A DNA stretch of 64,000 nt, taken from contig CM049402.1 of NCBI GenBank assembly GCA_026929865.2, positions 15,481,501-15,545,500 on the forward strand, in the 5' to 3' direction. The notes beneath the pieces are model-generated. The model worked only from the letters and a program-made list of their open reading frames with translations. It was not told the DNA's origin and did no database searches. This DNA is from Hyperoplus lanceolatus (Eukaryota > Chordata > Actinopteri > Uranoscopiformes > Ammodytidae). Shown here piece by piece: positions 12,942 to 23,880 of the stretch. Positions within the stretch are counted from its first letter, which is position 1, and the number at the start of each line of letters is the position of its first letter. Position numbers and translations under genes: made by a program.

Positions 12942-14998
12942 TTTAAAATCTACACACATTGGGCTGACAGGTTATACATCAATGAGTGAAAGTGTAAATT
13001 ACCATGGGTAATCAATGTTTCTATTGATGAATGGAAACACAAGTAAGTTATTATATTCAATAGGCTATTTCTGTTTTAAGCATCAACTCACTAGAGGTCC
13101 ACGATACAATTACCTCTCTGCATGGAACTGTCAATTCTTCAAACAAGAATGATCATTATTTTGCTTTTATTGAGTAGACACATGAGCATCCAGCAGCTGA
13201 AAATAAAGGTATTACTACATCATCAATGATTGTGTGTGTACAGTGAAACAGGTCAGATTTCCTGTTTTTTGTGGGTCTTTTTGTATGCTGCACACATGAA
13301 TTTACATGCACACGCAGGCACATACATGTGCATGCGCAAGGTCTCCATGGGACCCTGAGGCTCCTTGGGCAGATGGACTCTGCAGACATGGCCGCCTACG
13401 CACAGCGCTGTATGCAGTGTGATATTTGTCATACAAGCATATTAGACACTGTCCACACACACACACAAACACACATAGACATGTGCATTTGTGTGAGTTT
13501 GTGCAAGAACCCTGAAAAGCATGATGACCATTGTGGTCACTGCTGCCTACTGTCACGTGGGTGTTACATGCTACAGCTCTGCTTTGATTCTCTTCCAAGG
13601 TGACAGAGCTCAGAACATGTTGTTGTTGTTGTGGTGCTGGCAGACTGTCTTGAGAGGTTGTGTAGCAATTGGACAGAAATACAAAATCACCTCTGCTATT
13701 GTAATCCTCTATTCGGCATTGAAGGATTTGTGCAAACAAAACTCCTCAACAAGTTACAGGATTTTGACAGAAACAACCACTGAGCAAACTATTCAAGACA
13801 CAAATCTCAGTGTGGAACATAGTGTGACTGGATCTGTGCCTCACTCTACACAGATCTACTTAGAGAATCAAAACCACACACGCACAAGTGATAAAAAAGA
13901 CTGTGGGGATCATGCTACTGGATAATGTGGTGTAGCAAACCGAAAAGAAAATAGTGAGATTCCTCTGTGTATACTGATCAGAGACATGGTGGCTGTCGTG
14001 GCCTGTACTCAGTAATGCATCTCGCATTACTCCCACCTGGGCTGGTTCCAAGTGCTAAATCTCCCACTGTTGGGCCACTGTTTAGCATGAGAACTATTCT
14101 GGCATGGCCAGCACTGATGGCTGCCAACGGCACCACCCCCTTCATTGTCCCTGTGGATCAGCTTTCGTCTGGTTCCCGGTTGGACTATGTGACTGTGTGT
14201 GTTTAGGAGAATGTGTTGAGCACATGATAGGTTAACAGCTGGGATGACTTGGCTAAAGTGCTGGGAAATGTTCAGGCATGGGGAACAGCTGCGAGTGAAG
14301 AGGATTAGACTTTGAAAATTTTATATGTTCATATTCTCAATGGCGGGCTACAGCGACACCCGTGCAGCAGTTGTACTATGGTTTGTCGTTCTATGAGATA
14401 GGAAGGGAATTCCAGGAAACATGTGTTAACACATGTTAGCTTTACATCTTGGCAGCTGCTACAGAGAGGGTCAAATATACAAATCTGCGAAAAACAAATA
14501 TCACTGAATAATCTCCATTTCTATCAGCCAAACTTTCCACAGTGCAGCATGTATCTATTTATACAGCTTTCTGGGTCAGATCAAATGTGTTACTGAGTTT
14601 TCTGCTTTAAAATCAGCCAATTTGCAATGTTACAGTTAATGGAAATTTGTAAAATGTAAAACGGATTAGCATTTTCATTTATAAAAAAAAGTTTTTGCGA
14701 AAGACTACAGCCAAGTAGAATGAATGAGAACCATTTAATGACAAAGTTGCTGCACACCAGGATCGGGTTGGCTCTGATTGGTAAGCTTTCCTGTCACATA
14801 GATTCAAGAGGACCACTGTCTCAGACAATTACTATCGTTGTGGAATAACGTTATTTGTTCCAGTTCAGGTCGCCTCAAAGCTCGCTGAGACGCGAAGACA
14901 GTATTGCTTTTGAGGTCTCTTTTTTGTGGTTCCCTTCACAAAGCATCACAAATGGCCGGATGTTTTTCCAACTTGACACAAGAAAAACAATGATGGGA

Positions 14999-15029
14999 TG
15001 TGTGTGTGTGTGTGTGTGTTTGTGTGTAT

Positions 15030-15060
<31 letters not shown>

Positions 15061-15061
15061 G
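14999..15061. repeat. (TG)n microsatellite, interrupted
   Basis: A TG-rich tract of about 63 bases with short TTTG and TATGAG interruptions. Confidence 0.95.
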
Positions 15062-15923
15062 ATTTTGTCCCTCTAGAAATGCATCATGATGAAACTGAGC
15101 CATCAAGCGCTAATCACATTTTTTTTTTTGATGATTCAGATAGCGTTGGCGTTAGCTTTTCCTAAATCTCCCCTCTCTGAATGCCTGGCTTTGTATGCTT
15201 TATGTAATCCTGCATCAAGGCCCGGCAAGTTGGGACTGTTTGGTCATTTTGAGTCAATTGTGTATTTATTCCTTGTTAGCCATAATACCAGCATAACTAT
15301 TTTCTTGATGGTGTATTTTCACTTTATCAACTTGTGCAGTAGACTAAGAAGCTAGTGTTCAATGCTCCCAGTCATGTTATCATGTTTTGTTTGTGCCAGT
15401 CCTCAGTCTTCTGTGGCAATTTTTCCCTCATTTTGGTTTGACCTCTATGCTGTGTATGTCCGACACAGGGACACGGTTACTTGCAAAGATATTGTTCGAG
15501 TAAGCCTTCTACAGCTTGCTACTCTTCATAAAGTCAGAGTCTCTGGTTTTGTTGGTGGTTATTGGTGGTTCATCACAGGTTTTATTGTTTATTGAAATTT
15601 AATGTCATCTGGCAGCCAAGATAATTTACAACATCCTTACACAAGCATACATGAAACAGAAACTGATTGACACAAACACACACACACTTGAAACTAATTT
15701 GATAAGTCCCAGGCTTAGATTCTACAATAGGATTAAATACGAAGCACAATTATGAGGACTAAAGGCTTTATAGCAAAATGCTGTAAGACGAAACAAACAT
15801 AAAATCAACACATACTTTCAAAGTTTTCAAAGTTTGTCAAATAAACACATTTCATTAAGAGGATGCTGAGTAATGCACCCTTGTTTTATCATTTTAATCA
15901 CAATAAATTCAACAATCAAAAAA

Positions 15924-16748
15924 TTAAAGCGGCTACGAGTAACATTTACATATCTTTTAAACAGCCTCATGTTTCCTCTGATAATCATAAACTACCTTTA
16001 ACAGCAAATGAAACCATCAGTGCAAAGAAAGACGTTTTTAAATAGTTTTTATTACTGCTTTTGGTCTGGTCGCACACCCAGTCCGATTTTCGGTTCGCTC
16101 GTGCAAGCTCTATGGTCACATATCCGTATTGGTCGCAGATTTCAGTGTGGCGCAGCAACGTGAATTGAGAAGCCTATCCCTCCAGGTGAGGGAAGGGGAG
16201 CGGGAGCCTTGTTTGATACAGTTATTTGTCGTCATAATGACTGATAACGGGGCTGAACCATCAAAGAAAAAAAAGAAAATGCAATGAAGAAAAGCCAAAA
16301 GGGAGAGTGATATAGGCTACGGGGGGCGAGGGCGTTGCCAAGCAACGTGTATACAATTTCACAAGAGCGAAACTAGACTGCAGTGTTTACTCCTAAATGA
16401 ATGAGCGGTTGGTACTAACACAAAGTTTGCTTGCTTCACCATCATCAGATAACCATTATCTGAAAAAGTAGAGAGTAGTTAGGTAAACCTGCATCAACTC
16501 ATTGCAATCAGGTGCGTGTGGCAGTGACTGGCATTAGTTCATGCAGTGTCAAAACCACTCTCACGGAGCCGAAAAGAGTCCTCACACTTTCAACACACGG
16601 ACATGCGCTATATTGCTCCCTTCTCAGTTCACACTCACACGCCTGGCACGCGCTAGAAAACAGCTTTGCGACAGCGGGCGTCGTAAAAATACTACCGCTT
16701 TTGTCCAAAGGGGACGCCAACGTGCCATGTTACTCGTAGTGGCTTTAA
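15924..16748. mobile_element. TTAA-flanked repeat family, copy A (825 bp)
   Basis: The copy starts TTAAAGCGGCTACGAGTAAC and ends TTACTCGTAGTGGCTTTAA, so the ends are near-perfect inverted repeats of about 18 bp with TTAA at both boundaries. The interior matches 56069-56998 in the same orientation almost throughout; shared blocks include GTCCGATTTTCGGTTC, GGGCGTTGCCAAGCAACG (interrupted once) and CTACCGCTTTTGT. That two separate copies share the same boundaries confirms a mobile family. No transposase was recognised, so it is probably non-autonomous. TTAA targets suggest a piggyBac-like mode, but the terminal bases are not a classic piggyBac CCC, so the class is open. Confidence 0.85.
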
Positions 16749-17215
16749 TTGTCAGCTTCAACTTTGAAAATTACTAGTGCAACTGTCTCTCATTTCCCCC
16801 CGCCCTGCTGTTGATCTGTAAAATATTGATCTGTAATTAATGCTAAGACAGGTGTGCAGGGTTTTCACTTGCTTCTAATGTTTAAACACCTCTGTAGTGC
16901 TGAGACTCAAGGTGTTTTGAGGTCAACCTTTTTTTCTCTGCTCTGCCTTTCTCTCCTGTTCTTTAAAACTGTACACATGGCCTGGCTCATCCTCACAGAA
17001 CCTGCTTCACTAAACCGCTCACTGCGTGTGTTTAGGATGCCCACCTGGGATCTGATCTGGTTGGCAGAGGGCAGAGGAAGATGCTGTCCGTCATATCTGC
17101 TCTGCCAAAAGGCCTGCATTCTTGGCAGTCAACCTTGGATCGAGGAGTTTCTTTATTTATTTTTATTTTTATTTATTTTTTCATTTACTACTGGAACAAT
17201 AGGGGACATGCAACT

Positions 17216-17750
17216 TTAAAGGTCACATATTATGCTAAATGCACTTTTTAAATGTGTTCTAACATATCCATGGGTCCACGGTGTGCCTAGAGACTGCCAA
17301 AATATATAAAAAAATAACAATCTCTCCTGTTCTCACTCTCCCCCTTTCTGAAACCCCCACCCTTGCCCCCTCCCCCCCCCCCATTATACTCCAGTCAGAA
17401 TTTTCCCCTTTTCTGACCTCACAAACTGGAAAGCCAGAAACTTCCACTGTGCAGCCCACACCCCTATTTCTTATTGGTCCACGGCCCTGACAGACAGAGG
17501 GCGAGGCGTATCTGGCTTCGCTTCCAGACAGGGGGCGGGGGCAGCTCAAAGATTGTATATTTACGAGGGGAGCTGCAGCTCTTTTTAAAAAAATAGGCCA
17601 TTGTGAGATTAGCTGAACATCAGCATAGTACAATAAATTATATGAAAGTTTTTTCCAGCAAACAATTAAAGAAAAACGTATTAGGGACCACTAAGACCAT
17701 ATAATATGGTGTATAATAGTACCGAAAAGTGTATAATATGGGAGCTTTAA
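17216..17750. mobile_element. TTAA-flanked MITE-like element, 535 bp
   Basis: The left end, TTAAAGGTCACATATTATGC, and the reverse complement of the right end, TTAAAGCTCCCATATTATAC, match over most of 20 bases, with TTAA at both borders. The interior holds a poly-C run near 17371-17382 and a GC-rich block. No coding potential was recognised. It looks like a non-autonomous DNA transposon related in its ends to the 8418-8965 element. Confidence 0.8.
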
Positions 17751-17951
17751 AAGTGGTCTGTACATTACTAGACTGCATTTCAATTATACTGCCTTTTTCT
17801 CTCCCTTTGGTGTCTAAAGTGGCATACTGTAAATATATGCTAATGTATGCCCACCGTGGTTGAGTGTGCTTTCATAAAGGCAGGAGCGAGTTTGTTTCAA
17901 TACATAGATCAACACTTTTCTATAGTAACACAATGTGTTATTCATAGTGTA

Positions 17952-18884
17952 GGGGAGAACGGGGTAATTTGTCACACGGGTTGGTTGTCACAATCGTTAT
18001 ATCTCGGAACCAGAAGGCGCTGTCTGTGATATGTAAATATCCAGAATTGGCATCAGAGGTCACCTACATAGTCTTCCTTGGAGTTAGACTGCTGCATTTG
18101 AGGAGAGAGGACTGTTTTTGTTTTTCATGTCAAATTGAAAATATTTAGCTCCTCAGTATTTTTCTTCTAGGCTTTTACACAATGGGTTTATAACAAAACA
18201 CTTTTTACCCATACAAAGTGTGAAGGGTAAGCTATAGTTTAGATTGTGGTTAGCAAGCTAATTAATTGTCAGATGGTTGTTGGCCTTGATGCTACCAAGA
18301 AATTCAAGTTGGGGTTGGTCGTCAAATTTTTTGGGGGGTTGGTTGTCACATGTTATCTCAAGGCTGCAGCCAGAAAAGGAACCCAATAACGAAATAAATT
18401 GTCAAGCTGTATCCTCACTGACACCCCAGAGAAGGAAAGAATAGAGCAGGAAAAGGCAGCTAGCAAGCAAAAGAAAAAAGGGCAACAAAATCAAAACAAC
18501 CCAGTGCATCCCAAACTAGACCAGCTGCCAAGGCTACAGAACGTTATGTAGGCCTATTTGTCAACTTGACAATGCAATTAAACTTTCAAATTTAGTTCTA
18601 CTTTCTTGCCTTCTTTTTAAGATGACTCCCATTAAGATTACATTGTGACAAACAACCCCATAGTGTTTGACAACCTACCCCTTGATGGGGTTGGTTGTCA
18701 CAATGTGTAAGGGTTTGATGATTAATTTCTTCTTTATTACAATAAGACAGAAAAAGTGAGGGGTACACATTTCAAGCCAACACCTTAAGCTTCAATTTAA
18801 TATAGGAATGACTATTGAAAGATGTTTTGGTGATAAGCAATTCTCACTAGAGTAACAAGTGTGCCTACTTACCCCGTTTTCCCC
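17952..18884 (+). mobile_element. Decayed pogo/Tigger-like transposon, 933 bp
   Basis: The ends GGGGAGAACGGGGTAA and TTACCCCGTTTTCCCC are inverted repeats with one mismatch in 16, flanked by TA dinucleotides (17950-17951 and 18885-18886) as expected for the Tc1/mariner/pogo superfamily. Around 18410-18550 a plus-strand frame reads ILTDTPEKERIEQEKAASKQ. This resembles the C-terminal tail of pogo-type DDE transposases; only this fragment survives. The 13-mer GGTTGGTTGTCAC or close variants recur at about 17980, 18314, 18341 and 18690. The tail similarity is judged by eye; the element boundaries are firmer than the family name. Confidence 0.7.
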
Positions 18885-20624
18885 TATAAATCACTTTTTA
18901 TACCTTGGCTGAGACGTTAATTTACATCTATATAGCTGTTTATATGGCATTATTATTTTTCAGTGTGAGGCAAAACATGTGCTGCTTGGAGCCAAGTTTA
19001 CATCTGTTACCAAAGGACATTTAACTTTTTATAAATAAATAAAATAGATCTTGAAATTTGAAAGCAACTGATTGGCATCCTTTATTGTAAGCTTTTGAAT
19101 AAAACTTCTTTACAGATAATATAAGCTGTATCTTGGCTTTTGGTACTTCTCTTGGGTAAATAAATGCTTAAAAATTGATAAATGTTTGAATAATTATGTA
19201 ATGTTCAACAACGTAATGTATGAGGGAATATTTAAGCATAGCTTTCCTTCTGTGTATTTTTGTACACAGTTTGTTGGCACATGTGGGTGAGCCATTTGAC
19301 TTATTTTGCACGGTTAACCGGACACACACTTTGAAACGCAGCTGTGAGTTGAGCACCGGTGCGTTTAGTTCACTAGTTCACTGTAGGACAAACTAGTGGA
19401 AGAGGTGTTCAACACTCTGCCCACAGTCTTCTGCATAAAAGACCACAGATGTTTCTTATTAATATCCCTGACCGGAGACGAACCGCGCCTCATAAAGCAC
19501 ACTGTCAGCTGCCGGCAAATCATAGTGAGATAGACAGGGCGACACATCCTTTCCAGTGGGCACGGAGTCAACGTGAATAGAACACACATGAATCATATGT
19601 GACTGTGGTGCAGATTTAACATATCATATATCATAAACTACTTGGCATCACTTACCGCTCAGGCTTTGTTGATCCTATTACCTCCTCCCATATGTTTGGG
19701 TCCTCCCAATCTCAAAGACCTAATGATCTAATGATCATCACGCACACAGCAGTATTTGTTATACTATCCTATTTGCACTTGTCAGCTGTTAATTGCAGTG
19801 AAAAGGATCCTCTGCATTAATCCGCCTTAGCAGGAATGGCTGTTTGATCCCTGTCTGTTGACACAATATCTGTGAAACATTTGAATCCATGATAGGGAAG
19901 TAGGTTCTGTATGGGATGATATTTTAGTAGTTCATTTGCATGTCTGTGTAAATGTGTAGGGCTGTTGGTCTTTAGCAGGATATGCATTACAACACACAGG
20001 CCACAATTTCTGTGTGAACGTTTAATTGACCTGCAGGAGCTCTCCATGGAAACACTAAAAAAACAGTGGAAATGTACTGAATGTGTACAAGACAGAGAGA
20101 CAGAGGGAGTGAGTGAGTGAGTTTGGACCCAAATAGTCTCTTCATATTGATTTTTTCTCAACTTGGCATATTTTCAAGCCAACTGATGTATTCGAGGGAT
20201 TTAAACTTCCATTTAAAACCTATTGAGACTGAGAAATAGTTGTCAAGGGGATACGGCAAAACAAGTATAGATCTTGATAAAACTGTGCTCAGTCTTAAAT
20301 GGGACTTGGAAGAGCAAAGCAGGTGTCATTTAATAATTTAGTAGAGTCATTTGAGGATTCCCAGCCTGTTGGGAAGACAAGATAAATGTGAGGGTTTGTA
20401 AGATTATTGATGAGATAATTTAGTAGAAAGATACTTGCTCTTATGTGCTTGTTACGTGGTTTAACAGTTATTTAGAAGAAACAGGTTCAGAGGGTATAAC
20501 CGCTAAAGTGATAGGGTGTCCAAAGACACTGCTGCTTTTTCAACAACTCCCAGGCTAAAAAACGTAAAAGAACTGAAACTTCTTAGCCATTTGGGAAACG
20601 TCAACAGGCCATTGTTTTAAGATA
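18885..20624. other. Non-coding stretch, nothing recognised
   Basis: AT-rich sequence with no recognised exon. A short (GAGT)n run lies near 20107-20122. Confidence 0.5.
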
Positions 20625-21476
20625 CAGTCCCCTCCATAAGTATCGGAACAGTGAGGCCGATTCCTTTATTTTTGCTGTAGACTGGAAACATTTGGGTTTG
20701 ACACCAAAAGATGAATATGAGACAATAGCTCAACATTTCAGCAATTTTTTTAAAAGAACACAACATTTTTAGGCGAGCAGAAGTATTGGAACAGATAGAC
20801 TTTAAATAAAATAAAGTGAATAAACCGTAATATTTTGTCGCAAATACTTTGCTTGCAATAACTGCATCAAGCCTGTGACCCATTGACATCACACAATGTT
20901 TGCATTCTTCTTTTGTGATGCTTTTCCAGGCTTTCACCGCAGCCTCATTCAGTTGCAGTTTGTTCTGTGGGGTTACTCCCTTCGGTCTCCTCTTTAGCAG
21001 GTAAAATGCATGCTGTATAGCGTTTAAGTCTGGAGATTGACTTGGCCAGTCTAACCTTCCATTCCTTACCCCTGATGAACTCCTTTCCAAACAGCAACTG
21101 AATGAGGCTGTGGTGAAAGCCTGTAAAAACATCTCAAAAGAAGAATGCAAAAGTTTTGTGATGTCAATGGGTCACAGGCTTGATGCGGTTATTGCAAGCA
21201 AAGTTTTGCGACAAAATAGTACGTTTTATTCACTTTAATTTATTTAAAGTCTATCTGTTCCAATACTTCTGCTCACCTAAAAATGTGGTGTTCCTTTACA
21301 AATAATTATATCTTCTCAGTTGTGTATCAGATCCAGATGTGAATACCTGGAAATGAAAGCTGAAATGTTGAGCTATTGTCTCATATTCATCTTTTGGTGT
21401 CAAGCCCAAATATTTCCAGTCTACAGCAAAAATAAGGGAATTGGCCTCATTGTTCCGATACTTATGGAGGGGACTG
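20625..21476. mobile_element. Palindromic Tc1-like derivative, 852 bp
   Basis: The outer ends CAGTCCCCTCCATAAGTATC and its reverse complement are flanked by TA on both sides (20623-20624 and 21477-21478). The left arm read on the minus strand and the right arm read on the plus strand both encode pieces of a Tc1 transposase C-terminus. The minus-strand arm carries GRLDWPSQSPDLN, matching the SPDLN context of the last catalytic residue, followed by LNEAAVKAWKSITKEECKH. The plus arm repeats the coding sequence from the LNEAAVKAW block onward. The arms meet near 21065-21090. The N-terminal domain and first two catalytic Asp are gone. It belongs to the same family as 32990-34460. Confidence 0.9.
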
Positions 21477-22049
21477 TATGTCACTGGTTATTATGAAAGC
21501 CTGTGTGTGTGTGACCCCTCTCCCCACCTCACAACACAACCTCATAAACACATAGCCTACGACATATACAGTACCTCTGACTCACCAAGTGGAAGTCACA
21601 TGAGTGTGTGTCTGTGCATGGACCTCTCTACCTAAGGCTAGGAAGCTGTCCGAATATGGTAGAATTGTATATACTCTCTATGGGTTGAATGGGCTCCATG
21701 CAAGGCCACATATTTGACGCTGGATCAATACTTTTCTTCACATGAGCACCAATGCGTGTGTCCATCATTGGGCCTTCACCAACAGTTTCGTCACATCTAT
21801 TTTCTCTGCAGACATGCATTATTGGCAGGCAGCAGTAGCACTGTATTCCACTTGCTATCATCCACTTGACTCATCCTACTCACACACACACCCCTACTCA
21901 CAAACACCAACCTCTGATGATGGGCCTATACTGTAGCCTGTGTGACAGTCTGTCAGAGTCAAAGTGCCTCCATATCCTCTATATGGCTGTGTGCTTCGTG
22001 CCCATAGGTTCCTCTGATCATACACCCTGCAAGTACAGTTGACCACCCC

Positions 22050-22141
<92 letters not shown>

Positions 22142-22270
22142 TTTACAGTGTCATGGTGCACGTTGGGTACAGATATGAGAGGCAGATAAAACAAATGGTT
22201 TTATATATTACAAATGAGGCATGCACACATTTATTTGAAACAATAAATGCTATTTATGAAGTGTTATATA
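21477..22270. other. Non-coding stretch with a long GT array
   Basis: No exon was recognised. The interval between the palindromic Tc1 derivative and the intact Tc1 element is occupied mainly by unique AT-rich sequence and the (TG)n array at 22051-22142. Confidence 0.5.
22051..22142. repeat. (TG)~45 microsatellite
   Basis: An uninterrupted TG tract of about 90 bases. Open frames through it, encoding poly-Cys-Val, are artefacts. Confidence 0.97.
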
Positions 22271-23880
22271 CACTCAACAAAAATATAAACGCAACACTTT
22301 TGTTTTTGCTCCCATTTTTTAAAGATCTAAAATTCATTCCAGATACACAATATTACCATTTCTCTCAAACATTGTTCACAAATCTGTCTAAATGTGTGAT
22401 AGTGAGCACTTCTGCTTTGCTGAGATAATCCATCCCACCTCACAAGTGTGCCACATCAAGATGCTGATCTGACATCATGATTAGTGCACAGGTGTGCCTT
22501 AGACTGTCCACAATAAAAGGCCACCCTGAAATGTGCAGTTTTGTCTCACAGCAAAATGCCACAAGCATTGAGGGAGCGTGCAATTGGCATGCTGACAGCA
22601 GGAATGTCAACCAGATCTGTTGCTCGTGCATTGAATGTTCATTTCTCCACCATAAGCCGTCTACAAAGGCGTTTCAGAGAATATGGCAGTACATCCAACC
22701 GGCCTCACAACCGCAGACCACGTGTAACCACACCAGCCCAGGACCTCCACATCCAGCAGGTTCACCTCCAAGATCATCTGAGACCAGCCACTGAGACAGC
22801 TGCTGAAACAATTGGTTTGCATAACCAAACAATTTCTGCACAAACTGTCAGAAACCGTCTCAGGGAAGCTCAACTGCATGCTCGTCGTTCTCATCGGGGT
22901 CTTGACCTGACTCCAGCTCGTCGCCGTAACAGACTTGAGTGGGCAAATGCTCACATTCGATGGCGTCTGGCACGTTGGAGAGGTGTTCTCTTCACGGATG
23001 AATCTTGGTTTACATTGTTCAGGGCAGATGGCAGACAGCGTGTGTGGCGTCGTGTGGGTGAGCGCTTTGCTGATGTCAATGTTGTGGATCGAGTGGCCCA
23101 TGGTGGTGGTGGGGTTATGGTATGGGCAGGCATCTGTTATGGACGAAGAACACAGGTGCATTTTATTGATGGCATTTTGAATGCACAGAGATACCGTGAT
23201 GAGATCCTGAGGCCCATTGTTGTGCCATACATCCATGAACATCACCTCACGTTTCAGCAAGATAATGCACGGCCCCATGTTGCAAGGATCTGTACACAAT
23301 TCTTGGAAGCTGAAAATGTCCCAGTTCTTGCATGGCCAGCATACTCACCGGACATGTCACCCATTGAGCATGTTTGGGATGTGCTTGACCGGTGTATACG
23401 ACAGCGTGCACCACTTCCCACTAAAATCCAGCAACTTCGCACAGCCATTGAAGAGGAGTGGACCAACATTCCACAGGCCACAATTGACAATCTGATAAAC
23501 TCTATGCGAAGAAGATGTGTTGCACTGCATGAGGCAAATGGTGGTCACACCAGATACTGACTGGTTCTGAGTCCCCAGACCCCCAATAAAGCAAAAAAAA
23601 TGCAAATTTCAGAGTGGCCTTTTATTGTGGACAGTCTAAGGCACAACTGTGCACTAATCATGATGTCAGATCAGCATCTTGATGTGGCACACCTGTGAGT
23701 TGGGATGGATTATCTCAGCAAAGCAGAAGTGCTCACTATCACACATTTAGACAGATTTGTGAACAATGTTTGAGAGAAATGGTAATCATGTGTATCTGGA
23801 ATGAATTTTAGATCTTTAAGTCCATCTCATGAAAAATGGGAGCAAAAACAGAAGTGTTGCGTTTATATTTTTGTTGAGTG
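22271..23880 (+). mobile_element. Complete Tc1-family transposon, 1610 bp
   Basis: The element starts CACTCAACAAAAATATAAAC and ends with the reverse complement. TA target duplications lie at 22269-22270 and 23881-23882. The terminal inverted repeats are long: 22271-22524 (254 bp) and 23614-23880 (267 bp). They are almost identical apart from a few substitutions and about 13 bases present only in the right arm (the right arm has GTCCATCTCATG near 23820). One uninterrupted transposase gene lies between them. Long near-identical arms and an open frame suggest a comparatively recent insertion. Confidence 0.97.
22556..23560 (+). CDS. Tc1-family DD34E transposase, intact (334 aa)
   Basis: This enzyme would cut the element out of one TA site and paste it into another, acting in the nucleus on the element's own terminal repeats. 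The ATG at 22556 (MPQALRERAI) is used because the frame upstream has no other ATG. Residues 1-45 form a helix-turn-helix (STRSVARALNVHFSTISRLQ), followed by a basic RRPR linker near 53-56 and a second DNA-binding segment. The catalytic core shows D148 in FTDESW, the glycine-rich GGGGVMVW box at 183-190, D236 in QQDNARPH and E271 in SPIEHVWD. D236 and E271 are separated by 34 residues, the Tc1 spacing. The length is normal for the family and there is no frameshift or internal stop. The gene lies between 254- and 267-bp inverted repeats and has no link to fgf13 function. Activity is not proven by sequence alone. Confidence 0.96.
   Translation: MPQALRERAIGMLTAGMSTRSVARALNVHFSTISRLQRRFREYGSTSNRPHNRRPRVTTPAQDLHIQQVHLQDHLRPATETAAETIGLHNQTISAQTVRNRLREAQLHARRSHRGLDLTPARRRNRLEWANAHIRWRLARWRGVLFTDESWFTLFRADGRQRVWRRVGERFADVNVVDRVAHGGGGVMVWAGICYGRRTQVHFIDGILNAQRYRDEILRPIVVPYIHEHHLTFQQDNARPHVARICTQFLEAENVPVLAWPAYSPDMSPIEHVWDVLDRCIRQRAPLPTKIQQLRTAIEEEWTNIPQATIDNLINSMRRRCVALHEANGGHTRY

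Larger units (their letters stand above)
8966..15923. other. Non-coding flank or intron with small repeats and hairpins
   Basis: No host exon was recognised in roughly 7 kb. It contains GT arrays near 11.1 and 15.0 kb and two strong short inverted repeats near 12.8-12.9 kb, listed separately. A possible degenerate repeat lies at about 9510-9733, where CTAGCCTCCAGTCAGACC is loosely mirrored by GGCCAGTCTGATTTGCTGGA. This is too diverged to class. Confidence 0.5.

Noticed and set aside
22039-22428. Open frame of 129 codons starting with repeated Cys-Val
   Set aside because: It is translation of the (TG)n microsatellite followed by the start of the Tc1 inverted repeat. The same applies to the Cys-Val and Thr-His frames at 25945, 29486, 37301, 37807, 43662, 43710, 45081, 45233 and 59065.
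22541-22555. Longer transposase start using TTG at 22541
   Set aside because: Eukaryotic initiation at TTG is not expected; the ATG at 22556 gives the normal family N-terminus.
22661-23299. 212-codon minus-strand frame inside the Tc1 element
   Set aside because: It is antisense to the intact transposase gene and has no family similarity, so it is a shadow frame.
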